64,000 bases of DNA from Thermohalobaculum sp039027855 (GTDB lineage: Bacteria; Pseudomonadota; Alphaproteobacteria; Rhodobacterales; Rhodobacteraceae): the NCBI GenBank assembly GCA_039027855.1, contig JBCCJI010000019.1, positions 1-64,000 of the forward strand, given 5' to 3'. Position numbers and translations under genes: made by a program. The stretch's first letter is position 1, and each line of letters opens with the position of its first letter. The notes below the pieces were generated by a model, which ran no database searches, was not told the origin of the DNA, and worked only from the letters and a program-made list of their open reading frames with translations. Shown here piece by piece: positions 1 to 7,738 of the stretch.

Positions 1-475
1 AAACTCTCAAGTTGAAAGGTCTACGTGTCCAACCAATCCACCGCCCGAGACCGGGATCACCCCGACCGCAAACCGCGAACCGATCGACACAACCTCTTGA
101 CGATTGAACCTCTCGCACATCACGACAACGACCAGCCAAAACGACAGACCACATCCCAACCAGCCGAAGCCGGGCAGAACGAAACCCACCGCAAAAGCCA
201 GCCATCGCTGACACCATCATCACCGGCAAAACCTCGAAGAGGCCCAACCTAGATGGCCGATATGCAAAAAGCCCAACTCGCCAAAACGAGCCAAACCACC
301 CGCATATCCCTTCGCTTCATACCAATGTCAAAGAGCGCTGCAACCCGCTGGGCTGCTCACCGCGAAGCGCGTTGCCTCGTCGGTGGAGCGGTTATCTAGG
401 AGGTTTCGCTGAGGGGCGCAACAGCCAATTCCTGTTTTTCCTCAACTAATTTGAAAATCCAATCTTCTCAGTTCG
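1..475. other. Non-coding stretch, no gene supported
   Basis: I see no convincing gene here. The short open frames on both strands lack recognisable motifs. The first 300 bases look less GC-rich than the rest of the window. Bases ~325-470 contain a GC-rich part followed by a T-rich run near 430, just beyond the stop of the minus-strand glycosyltransferase, so this may hold its transcription end. Confidence 0.4.
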
Positions 476-1555
476 TTAGCGCATATCACCCGCCATCGTC
501 AGGCCGACACCGACATCAAACGCGGCACCGGTAGCGGCGATCGAGAAACGTTCAGCAGCCCTTGCCCTAGAGGCATCGGACAACCATGCGCGGCGCGCCG
601 GATCGCCGATCAGGTCCTCCAGTGCACGCTCAAGGGCCCCCGCTTCCGGTTCGGCGGCTACGCCTGCATTGCCGACCACCTCGGCCAATCCGCCACGCAT
701 CGAGGACACGGTCACGGCCCCCGCCGCCATTGCCTCTAGGGCAGCACGTCCGAAGGGTTCCGCATAGATCGAGGGCACCACGGCGATCGCAGCGCGCGAG
801 AGGAGATCACGCACAGCGTCATGCGGCTGATCGAGCGCGATCTCGACGCGCGCCGCGACGGGCGCCAGGGCCAAACGCAGCGCCAGCATCGTCTCGGGAT
901 GATCGGCCGAGCGGCTCAGCATGAAATGCGCGCGCCAGCCGGCATGTCGGGCGAGCAGCGGCACCAGCGCCCGGGCCAGCGGCAGCGCCCCCTTGTCGGG
1001 ATGGGCCCGCCCGGTGAACGCGATGATACCCTCGCGCTGATCGGGCGGCCGGCCGACCCAGTCAGCGGCGTCGAGGCCATTGGCGACCGTGATCGTGGGC
1101 ACCGTGACCTCGGGCCAGACGCTGTGGAAATCCTGCCGGCAAAACTCGGAATTGAAGAACAGCGCGTCCAGGCGATCGAAGCGGCGCCGCGCCCACCAGC
1201 GCCGCAAACCCGGTTTCGGCTGCTTGGCGGTATGGCGGCGGTGCACCGCAAGCCGCGCCGGCGGGCCGAGGCGCGCGATCAAAGATGCCGTCGTGACCTC
1301 CTGCTGTACGACGATCACATCGGGGCGCAGGCGCCATAGCGTGGCGAGCAGCGAGAGCCGGCTGCCACGCCTATAGGGATGCAGCGGCAGATCGCCGAAC
1401 GGCACCGCAACCTGAGGTCCGACGATTTCGATGCGCTCGGCATGGGTCGAGGCGCGCGCCATGTCGCGGGTCGAGAGATCGATAGCCGTCGCCGCCTCGG
1501 GCCCGAAATGGGTGCGCGCCGACATCACGATCGCGATGCGTGGCCCGGCGATCAC
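476..1555 (-). CDS. GT4-family (GT-B) glycosyltransferase
   Basis: 359 aa. It probably transfers a sugar from a nucleotide-sugar to a cell-surface glycan or lipid. The N-terminal half starts with a hydrophobic beta strand (GPRIAIVMSA). The C-terminal half has the GT-B donor-site signatures: TGRAHPDKGA (~181-190) and PSIYAEPFGRAALEAMAAGA (~261-280), which contains the family E-x7-E element, followed by GGLAEVVGNAG. The start could also be the Met at residue 11. It is separated from thyX by 46 bp on the same strand and may be cotranscribed. Acceptor and sugar cannot be inferred. Confidence 0.85.
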   Translation of the reverse strand: MIAGPRIAIVMSARTHFGPEAATAIDLSTRDMARASTHAERIEIVGPQVAVPFGDLPLHPYRRGSRLSLLATLWRLRPDVIVVQQEVTTASLIARLGPPARLAVHRRHTAKQPKPGLRRWWARRRFDRLDALFFNSEFCRQDFHSVWPEVTVPTITVANGLDAADWVGRPPDQREGIIAFTGRAHPDKGALPLARALVPLLARHAGWRAHFMLSRSADHPETMLALRLALAPVAARVEIALDQPHDAVRDLLSRAAIAVVPSIYAEPFGRAALEAMAAGAVTVSSMRGGLAEVVGNAGVAAEPEAGALERALEDLIGDPARRAWLSDASRARAAERFSIAATGAAFDVGVGLTMAGDMR

Positions 1556-1601
1556 TGCCTCAGTAACCAGGCGCCGGCATAGGCGCAGGCGCGGCTCTGC
1601 C

Positions 1602-2522
1602 TCACACCCCGGGCTGAGCCAGCGCCGCCTGGAACTCGCGCCATTCGCCGGCGCTCATGCCGCTGGTCTCCTGCGTGACGGCCTCGCCCGCCAACATCCG
1701 GCGCAGGCACGCCATGGCGGGGGCCGAGAACTGCACGGCATTCAGGCGGTAGTCCTCGAACGCGGCCCAGGTCGCTGGCACCCAGTCGCGCACCACCGCG
1801 CCGATGGCGTCGGCATAGGCGCGGATCTCGTATTGTGCATGGGCATCGGCGCGAAGGCGCAGGAAATGCAGCAGGTTGTGCAGATCGGTCTTCCAGTACC
1901 ACTGCGTATAGACCGAAGCGGGCAGCGTCATGCGCGCCAACTCCCGAGCGAGGCCAGGCCCGTCCTCGTCCATCAGCCCCTCATAATGGCCATAGGCGCG
2001 GCCCGCTTCCTCGGCCAAGGACTGACGCACTGCCTCCGCTTCGTCGGGCGAGAGCACGTTACCCCTGCCCTGTCGGTTGATCACCGCCTGGCGCGCCATG
2101 TGCTCGGGCTCGGGCACATAGAACTCGCGGTCGAGGATCGAGTAACGGGCCGAGATCTCGTTTATATTCGCAGTGCGATGGCGGATCCACTGGCGTGCGA
2201 CGAAGATCGGCAGCTTCACGTGCAGCTTGATCTCGCACATTTCGAAAGGCGTGGAGTGCCAATGGCGCATCAGGTAGCGGATCAGCCCCGCATCATCGCG
2301 CGCCGTTTTGGTGCCCCGGCCATAGGAAACCCGCGCCGCCTGAACGATGGCCGCATCATCGCCCATATAGTCGACGACCCGCACAAAGCCGTGGTCGAGC
2401 ACCGGGATCGCCTGGCCGAGCCGCGCATCAAGCGCCGCGACGCTCGTCCGATCCAGCCTTTCGGCCTTGGCGTGATCCACGGCACCCTCCTGACGATCCG
2501 CGACCAGGGCATTATGTTCCAT
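1602..2522 (-). CDS. thyX: Flavin-dependent thymidylate synthase ThyX
   Basis: 306 aa. It methylates dUMP to dTMP using methylenetetrahydrofolate, FAD and NADPH. The ThyX signature RHRTANINEISARYS lies at residues ~114-128, matching RHR-x7-S in spacing. It is preceded by HWHSTPFEMCEIKLHVK and followed by a typical C-terminal helical region. Length is normal for alphaproteobacterial ThyX. No thyA is seen in the window. It is divergent from the glyoxalase gene, with 129 bp between the starts holding both promoters. Confidence 0.97.
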   Translation of the reverse strand: MEHNALVADRQEGAVDHAKAERLDRTSVAALDARLGQAIPVLDHGFVRVVDYMGDDAAIVQAARVSYGRGTKTARDDAGLIRYLMRHWHSTPFEMCEIKLHVKLPIFVARQWIRHRTANINEISARYSILDREFYVPEPEHMARQAVINRQGRGNVLSPDEAEAVRQSLAEEAGRAYGHYEGLMDEDGPGLARELARMTLPASVYTQWYWKTDLHNLLHFLRLRADAHAQYEIRAYADAIGAVVRDWVPATWAAFEDYRLNAVQFSAPAMACLRRMLAGEAVTQETSGMSAGEWREFQAALAQPGV

Positions 2523-2651
2523 CGCGACCTCCGAGGGGCAACTGGGATGAGTCGGGGCGCCCGCCCCAACTTATAGTGGCTTACCCGGTGGTGAGACACA
2601 ATAGGCTGTGGCATCCGGCCATGGCCACCACCATGACGAGATGAGGGCACC

Positions 2652-3080
2652 ATGCCGACGCGCTATCTGCACACGATGATCCGGGTCCAGGACCTCGATA
2701 AGACCAAGGCGTTTCTCGAGACCTATCTGGGGCTGGAGGAGACGCGGCGCATGGACAGCGAGCAGGGCAAGTTCACGCTCGTCTTCATGAGCCCGCCGGG
2801 TGAGCCAGACAAGCCGGTGGAGCTGACCTATAACTGGGGTTCCGAGGAGGAATACGGCAGCGGGCGCGCCTTCGGGCACTTGGCCTATGGCGTCGACGAC
2901 ATCTACGCCACCTGCCAGAGAATGCTGGATGACGGGATCACCATCAACCGCCCGCCTCGCGATGGACGCATGGCCTTTGTGAAGACGCCCGACGGCATCT
3001 CGATCGAGCTTTTGCAGAACGGGTCCAGCCTCGCCCCGGCCGAGCCCTGGGCCAGCATGGGCAACACCGGCAGCTGGTAA
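2652..3080 (+). CDS. gloA: Lactoylglutathione lyase (glyoxalase I)
   Basis: 142 aa cytosolic VOC-fold enzyme that isomerises the hemithioacetal of methylglyoxal and glutathione to S-lactoylglutathione. It has two beta-alpha-beta-beta-beta modules. Metal ligands of the family are visible: His in YLHTMIRV, Glu in PVELTYNW, His in FGHLAYGVDD and Glu in SIELLQ. The C-terminal tail (EPWASMGNTGSW) is typical of proteobacterial GloA. A GAGG-like ribosome site precedes the ATG. It is a single-gene unit, divergent from thyX. Confidence 0.95.
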   Translation: MPTRYLHTMIRVQDLDKTKAFLETYLGLEETRRMDSEQGKFTLVFMSPPGEPDKPVELTYNWGSEEEYGSGRAFGHLAYGVDDIYATCQRMLDDGITINRPPRDGRMAFVKTPDGISIELLQNGSSLAPAEPWASMGNTGSW

Positions 3081-3202
3081 CCGCTGACAATCGTGGAGCG
3101 CAGGGTATGGCCGGCGAGACGTTGGCCGTGCTCTGACGACATGGCGACGGCCGAAGCCCAAGAGTGCGCTCTCGAGGACCGCCCCCGGGGTGCTGTGATA
3201 GG

Positions 3203-3558
3203 TCCCGCTGGGGTGGAGAGTGCAGGCTTCTGTTGCCAGGTGCCTGCGAACCCCGCCTGACGCGGCTAAGCGTCAGGGCTTAAGTTTCGGTTTGGTTACC
3301 GCTTACGCGGCAACGGCCACCGGAGCACGGTTGTCATTGGCAACTGTACTTTGCGGACCGATAACGGTGGTACCTCACCGAGCAAAAGCTACGCCTTTAC
3401 ACGTCTGTCGATCCTGTTTCGGCCCCCTGCCCGCCCATGAACGGGTGTTGGTGGAGCCGCCGGGTACCGCCCCCGGGTCCAGTCCGCTTATTCCGCGCGC
3501 GTTTATCGCCATAGTCCCGAAGGACGCGACGAACATAGTAGGTCGGGAGCAGCATTGA
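3203..3558 (-). ncRNA. ssrA: tmRNA (ssrA), circularly permuted two-piece form
   Basis: Read on the minus strand, the acceptor piece comes first. It carries a GTCC-TTCG-GGAC hairpin (3525-3514) and a T-arm-like segment, and ends in GGCTCCACCA with the CCA at 3451-3449. After a spacer of ~22 nt the coding piece begins at 3426 with GGGGCCGAAACAGGATCGAC. Its GGGGCCG pairs with CGGCTCC of the acceptor end (7 bp, one G-U). The tag frame is at 3341-3303. The order acceptor-spacer-coding is the permuted arrangement known in alphaproteobacteria, where the spacer is cut out. Outer ends are approximate. Confidence 0.95.
3303..3341 (-). other. tmRNA tag reading frame ANDNRAPVAVAA
   Basis: Within the coding piece, thirteen codons read ANDNRAPVAVAA-stop (stop TAA at 3305-3303). 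The tag is added to stalled nascent chains. The AND start and AVAA end fit alphaproteobacterial tags that direct proteins to ClpXP. SspB, the adaptor that binds the AND-type region, is encoded about 2 kb away. Confidence 0.95.
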
Positions 3559-3600
3559 AAGCCGCGTGGGCCCCCTCCCTCGCTTGAGCCGGCCAAGCCC

Positions 3601-4500
3601 TCAGCGGTGTTCGGACCGCGGCGTGGTCCCCGTGGCGCCGCCAGGCGGGGTTGTCTTCGCCATCAGCGTGTAGGCCCCGCCTCCTCGCATCGGCAACAAG
3701 CCGCTGACGCTGAGCGGCTGGTCGATCTCGCGCAGCAGTTTGCGCCGGATGGCTTCCGGGTAATCGCTGAAGCGCTCGGCAACTTCGACAAATGCGCCCG
3801 GACCGGCGATTACCTCGTCAACATATTGCGGCAGGGGGTCAGGGGCTGCGCCGCGGATCACCAAGCCATTGACTGTGTAGCCCAGCGCCACCGCCGCATC
3901 GGACAGTGGGCGAGGCGGCCGCCCCTCGTTCGACACGCCGTCGCCCGACACGTCGATCACCCGGCGCATGCACGCCATAGGCGCGTCCTGTCCGATCGCC
4001 ATGGCATGGGCCAGCGCCTCGCCGATGGCCGTGGAGTAATTGCGCCATGCCCGCCCGGCACCCCGGATCGCGGCGGCGAGCCCACGCACCGTCTGCTCGT
4101 CCGAAACATGGTGCCAGCCGATCATCTGGCGCTGTCGCGAGGCGCCGGACCAATGCGTCATGGTGATGATCGCCCCGCCATCCAACGCACCGATCGCCGC
4201 GATGACCTGCGGGTCCTCAAGCGCATCGGCCAGCCCGCCCGTTTGCAGTGCGAACTCATCGACATCGACCGAGCCAGACACATCGAGCGCCAGGATGAGC
4301 TCGAGCGCGCAGAACTCCGCCTCCTGCGCACGCGATGGAGATGGAGGCAGAGTCAGAATTAACGCGCAACACGCCGCCGCCATCAGCCTGCATAAAAGGT
4401 GCGTCGTCAGGCGGACCCCGCCATGGACAGCGCCACCTCGAACGGGGGGACAAATAGTACCCTCGACGGGGCGGGGCCTCGGCCCAAACAATGCTCTCAT
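3601..4500 (-). CDS. Secreted DUF1194 (vWA-like) protein, second of a pair
   Basis: 299 aa. DUF1194 proteins have a von Willebrand A fold. A MIDAS-like LILALDVSGSVDVDEF, a threonine-containing ITMTHWSG and VIDVSGDGVSNEG are all visible. A hydrophobic signal segment (LMAAACCALILTLPPSPSRA) precedes the domain, so it is likely periplasmic. The ATG at 4500 overlaps the upstream stop as ATGA, supporting translational coupling. That leaves a ~38-residue N-terminal stretch before the signal segment, and an internal Met at MAAACC is an alternative start. Function is unknown. Its 3' end lies just upstream of ssrA on the same strand. Confidence 0.85.
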   Translation of the reverse strand: MRALFGPRPRPVEGTICPPVRGGAVHGGVRLTTHLLCRLMAAACCALILTLPPSPSRAQEAEFCALELILALDVSGSVDVDEFALQTGGLADALEDPQVIAAIGALDGGAIITMTHWSGASRQRQMIGWHHVSDEQTVRGLAAAIRGAGRAWRNYSTAIGEALAHAMAIGQDAPMACMRRVIDVSGDGVSNEGRPPRPLSDAAVALGYTVNGLVIRGAAPDPLPQYVDEVIAGPGAFVEVAERFSDYPEAIRRKLLREIDQPLSVSGLLPMRGGGAYTLMAKTTPPGGATGTTPRSEHR

Positions 4501-5279
4501 CGTGTTGTCATCCCACCCGGAATGCGTGTCTCGCCACCCGGCCCCGGCACCTGCTCAAACACTTCGCCGAGGATCAGCTGCTGATCCACCTCGCGCAGCA
4601 ACTTACCGAGCATCACGCGCCGGTAATCGGTGAAATCGCGTGCCAGCGCCACAAAGGCATCGGGCCCCTGCATCACCTGCCCGCGATAGTAAATCGCTGG
4701 GTTAGGATAGGCGCCGAGGATCACCAGACCGTTGATGGTGATCCCGTCGAGCAGCCCGGTCGCGCGCACCGCACCGGCATCGATGCCGTCATTGTTCTCG
4801 CCGTCGCCGCTGAGATCGATTGTGCGGCGGAGGCAGTTGGGCGCCTTGTCGAACAGGCGCGCGCCGAACTCGAGCGCCTTGCCGATGGCCGTCGGAAAGT
4901 CGGCATAGATGCGGGTGTGCGCGCGCAACCGCGCGGCATAGGCGTCGATCGCCGAACCGCTATCCAGCATTGTCCAGCCGGTGATCAGGTCCTGCTGGGC
5001 ATAGCCCGACCATTCATAGGTGATCACGGCGATGCCGCTGCCCTCGGGGCGCAGGATCGCCTCCTTGACCAGTTCGTGAGAGAGCGCGTCGGCCAAGCCC
5101 TCCAGCTGAAGCCGATACTCCATCTCGTTGACCGAGGACGAAATATCGAGGCCCAGCACCAGCGCCAGCTTACAATCCGATGCGGCGGCCGACGGCGCGC
5201 TTGCGGCAAGGAACATGGCCGCAGCAGCGGCTATGGCGGAGATCCGTTTCACAGGTGCAGAATGACAACCGTCTTCCAC
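4497..5279 (-). CDS. Secreted DUF1194 (vWA-like) protein, first of a pair
   Basis: 260 aa. An N-terminal signal peptide (VKRISAIAAAAAMFLAASAPSAAAS) is followed by the vWA-like domain with LALVLGLDISSSVNEMEY, ITYEWSGYAQQ and TIDLSGDGENNDG. It is predicted to be periplasmic. It is a clear paralogue of the next gene, with which it shares a 4-nt ATGA overlap, so the two are a tandem duplication in one operon. The first ~7 residues before VKR may not be translated. No function is established for this family. Confidence 0.87.
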   Translation of the reverse strand: MEDGCHSAPVKRISAIAAAAAMFLAASAPSAAASDCKLALVLGLDISSSVNEMEYRLQLEGLADALSHELVKEAILRPEGSGIAVITYEWSGYAQQDLITGWTMLDSGSAIDAYAARLRAHTRIYADFPTAIGKALEFGARLFDKAPNCLRRTIDLSGDGENNDGIDAGAVRATGLLDGITINGLVILGAYPNPAIYYRGQVMQGPDAFVALARDFTDYRRVMLGKLLREVDQQLILGEVFEQVPGPGGETRIPGGMTTR

Positions 5280-5554
5280 GCCGTCCAGCCACCGTTCACA
5301 GGCACGTGGCGACGAGAACTATCGGCATCATGGTCGGCGCATCGCGACCCTCCGCGCCGGGAAGCGTTGGCGCCAGCGGTAAACCGCGCAGAAGCGCGCC
5401 AAGCCACTGCTGACGAAAGATCAACAGCCACGCAGGCTTGGGTGCGGTGCAGCAGGCTGCCTTGCGCGTCTACGGCGTCGCACCGTGCGCTTTCGCAGTG
5501 GCAGCGCTTTGCACCGTCCCAGAATCGGGTAAGGTCCCCGTCGCGGGAGGTGTC

Positions 5555-6097
5555 ATGGCATCGTCAGACGGCATTAACTACGGGCGTATCATGGAGCGGG
5601 CTTTGCGCACCGTGGTCGCCGATGTCCTCGGGCTCGTCGCCGAGAATGGTCTGACGGGCGAGCATCATTTCTACATCACCTTCGACACTACGCATCCCGG
5701 CGTCGATATCCCCGACATCCTGCACGAAGCCTATCCCAGCGAGATGATGATCGTGCTGCAGGAGTGGTTCGAAGGCTTGGCGGTCATGGGCGACCGCTTC
5801 ACCGTGACCCTGAACTTCTCCAACATGCCGCAGACGCTGGTCGTGCCCTTTGCGGCGGTGAAGACCTTCATCGATCCGTCGGTCAAATTCGGGCTCAAAT
5901 TCGACGACATGGACGAGGACGACACCCCGACCATCGCAGAGGTTGGCGCTCCCGAAAGCGACATCCCAATGCCGGATGACAAGGATACCGCCGCGAGTAG
6001 TGGCACGGCGGCCAAGGAAGACGACGGGGACGGAGACGGCGATGGAGACGGCCCGCGGGGCGAGGTCGTGAGCCTCGACAGTTTCCGCAAGGGCTGA
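5555..6097 (+). CDS. sspB: SspB, adaptor delivering ssrA-tagged proteins to ClpXP
   Basis: 180 aa. It has the SspB fold: INYGRIMERALRTVV helix, then HHFYITFDTTHPGVDIP, EMMIVLQEWFEGL, FTVTLNFSNMPQTLVVPFAAVKTFIDP. An acidic linker follows, with (DG)n repeats near residues 155-165. The C-terminal VVSLDSFRKG resembles the ClpX-docking peptide. The ATG at 5555 is preceded by GGGAGG at 5545-5550. An open frame extends 39 codons upstream but looks non-coding. The gene sits near ssrA, whose tag SspB is expected to recognise. Confidence 0.93.
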   Translation: MASSDGINYGRIMERALRTVVADVLGLVAENGLTGEHHFYITFDTTHPGVDIPDILHEAYPSEMMIVLQEWFEGLAVMGDRFTVTLNFSNMPQTLVVPFAAVKTFIDPSVKFGLKFDDMDEDDTPTIAEVGAPESDIPMPDDKDTAASSGTAAKEDDGDGDGDGDGPRGEVVSLDSFRKG

Positions 6098-6107
6098 GCT
6101 TGACCGA

Positions 6108-6280
6108 GATGGCCGCGGCGCCGCAGCCTGCCCCATGATGGCGGTGCCGAGACGGCCGCATGGGCCGCGCCGGGGCTACCCCGGCGATCCGACACCACTG
6201 AGAGAGCGCAGGGCGCGTCGTCAGTCCGTTGGACACGGACGGCGGACGCGCAACGACGAAGCGAGGTCGGCGCCGCCATC
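6108..6280 (+). ncRNA. Candidate retron msr-msd-like structured RNA
   Basis: Seen: 6108-6123 can pair with 6268-6280 over 13 bp, with a 3-nt bulge (CGC) in the left arm. AGC follows the left arm at 6125-6127. Inside are three hairpins: 6132-6164 (CCCAT/ATGGG around GCGG..CCGC), 6168-6186 (CGCCGGGG-cta-CCCCGGCG), and 6213-6251 (GCGCGTC/GACGCGC then GTCCG/CGGAC). Known: retrons have a1/a2 inverted repeats enclosing msr hairpins and an msd hairpin just upstream of the RT, and the branching G lies in an AGC after a1. That this is the RT's template is inference. The GC-rich background makes chance pairing possible. Confidence 0.4.
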
Positions 6281-6288
6281 GCCCATTG

Positions 6289-6314
6289 GTATCTTCGGAC
6301 GCGTCCTCGGATAC
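6289..6314 (+). other. Hairpin between the candidate ncRNA and the RT start
   Basis: GTATC (6289-6293) pairs with GATAC (6310-6314) around GGACGCGTCC (6297-6306), itself a perfect palindrome. It lies just upstream of the reverse transcriptase and could modulate its translation or end the upstream RNA. No role is established. Confidence 0.3.
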
Positions 6315-6370
6315 GCCGCGCCGCCACCAGCCGCTTGGCGCGACTGCGGGTCGGTGCGCTTCACGCCCCG

Positions 6371-7738
6371 ATGACCCCCGCGATGGCATCGCGATACGCC
6401 CGCAGCATCGCAACCGTCCTGCTCGCGGGCCCTTGGGAGGCGGCCGGCCGCGCCGATCGCCTTGCCGCCTGGGTACGGCCGGGTGGCCGCATGGCCGGTC
6501 CGACCCTCCGCGCCGAAGAGCAGCTTCTGGCGGAGATCGAGAGCCGGCTCGCCGACGACCGGCGGCCCTATCCACCCACAGAAGAGGCGCTCACCGCCCT
6601 GATCCGCGAGTGTCGCGCGCTCCAGAAGCTGTCGCGCACACTGGCCCGGCGCAACACGCGGCCCGAGATCCCGCTCGACCCGCCGGCCTCTGCGCCCGCC
6701 CATCGCTTTGTCGGGCTCGATATCCCGCCGCTCTGCACGGGCGGAGACCTCGCCAACTGGCTTGGCCTGTCGGTGATCGAGCTCGATTGGCTGGCCGACA
6801 CGCGAAACCGCCTGTCCCGGCCCGAGGCGCGGGCCCGCCCGCATTATGCCGTGCACTGGGTGCCACGCCGCCAGGGCCCGCCACGCCCGGTCGAGGCACC
6901 GCTGCCGCGGCTCAAGGCGGCACAGCGCGAGATCCTGCGCGGCATCCTGAACCCCGTGCCGGTGCATCCGGCGGCCTTCGGCTTTGTCGCGGGGCGCGGT
7001 GCCATAACCGGTGCCGCGCGCCACGCGGGCGAGGAGATGGTGCTGACCGCCGATCTGAGGGATTTCTTCCCCTCGATCCCGGCGCGTCGGGTGCACGCGA
7101 TCTTTCGCTGCCTCGGCTATCCCGGCCGGGTCGCGCGCCTGCTGACGGGCCTAGTCACAACGGCCACGCCACGCACTGCCATGGGACCGATCGAGGGGGC
7201 CGGCCCGGCACTCCATGAGGCGCGCCAGCGCTTGGCCGTGCCGCATCTGCCGCAAGGCGCGCCCACCTCTCCGGCGCTGGCCAATCTGGCGGCCCATGGT
7301 CTCGACCGGCGGCTGACCGCTCTCGCCGAGAGCCGGGGCGCCAGATACACGCGCTATGCCGACGATCTCGCGTTTTCCGGCCCGCGGGCGGGTTTTGGGC
7401 GCGAGGCGACGGCGTTCCTGGCGCGCCTCGGTGAGATCGCCGCCGATGAGGGTTTTGCGCTGAACACGCGCAAGCTCCGCCAGATGCCAGCCGGGCAGCG
7501 CCAGCAGGTAACGGGTATCATCGTCAATCAACGCGTCGGTCTCGCGCGCGAGGAAATCGACCGGCTGAAGGCGACGCTGCACAATTGCCTCCGCGACGGC
7601 CCCTCAGGCCAAAACCGTGAGGACCACCCGGCCTTCCGCGCGCATCTTGAAGGGCGCGTCGCCTGGATGGCGCAGGTCTTGCCCCATCGGGGGCGCCGCC
7701 TCGCCGCGATGCTCGACGCCATCGACTGGAGCCTGTGA
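6371..7738 (+). CDS. Retron-type reverse transcriptase
   Basis: 455 aa from the ATG at 6371 (an upstream TTG at 6335 would give 467; the positions that follow use the longer frame). RT blocks: VPRRQGPPRPVEAP and LKAAQREIL (~176-201), FGFVAGRGAITGAARHAG (~215-232), catalytic LTADLRDFFPSI (~237-248), HLPQGAPTSPALANLAAH (~304-321), RYADDLAFSG (~340-349) and QQVTGIIVN (~390-398). The YADD and VTG motifs are typical of retron RTs. The retron NAxxH motif is degenerate here (GAARH). A ~118-residue N-terminal extension makes it longer than ordinary ~310-aa retron RTs, closer in size to myxobacterial ones. No group II intron maturase domain is seen. Its stop overlaps the next start (TGATG). Confidence 0.85.
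   Translation: MTPAMASRYARSIATVLLAGPWEAAGRADRLAAWVRPGGRMAGPTLRAEEQLLAEIESRLADDRRPYPPTEEALTALIRECRALQKLSRTLARRNTRPEIPLDPPASAPAHRFVGLDIPPLCTGGDLANWLGLSVIELDWLADTRNRLSRPEARARPHYAVHWVPRRQGPPRPVEAPLPRLKAAQREILRGILNPVPVHPAAFGFVAGRGAITGAARHAGEEMVLTADLRDFFPSIPARRVHAIFRCLGYPGRVARLLTGLVTTATPRTAMGPIEGAGPALHEARQRLAVPHLPQGAPTSPALANLAAHGLDRRLTALAESRGARYTRYADDLAFSGPRAGFGREATAFLARLGEIAADEGFALNTRKLRQMPAGQRQQVTGIIVNQRVGLAREEIDRLKATLHNCLRDGPSGQNREDHPAFRAHLEGRVAWMAQVLPHRGRRLAAMLDAIDWSL

Noticed and set aside
3220..3558. 112-aa plus-strand open frame
   Set aside because: It is antisense to the tmRNA gene; the VEPPGTAPGSSPLI-type translation comes from the acceptor piece.
6221..7096. 291-aa minus-strand frame over the RT and its upstream RNA
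   Set aside because: Antisense to the RT with no motifs; the RT frame has all catalytic blocks.
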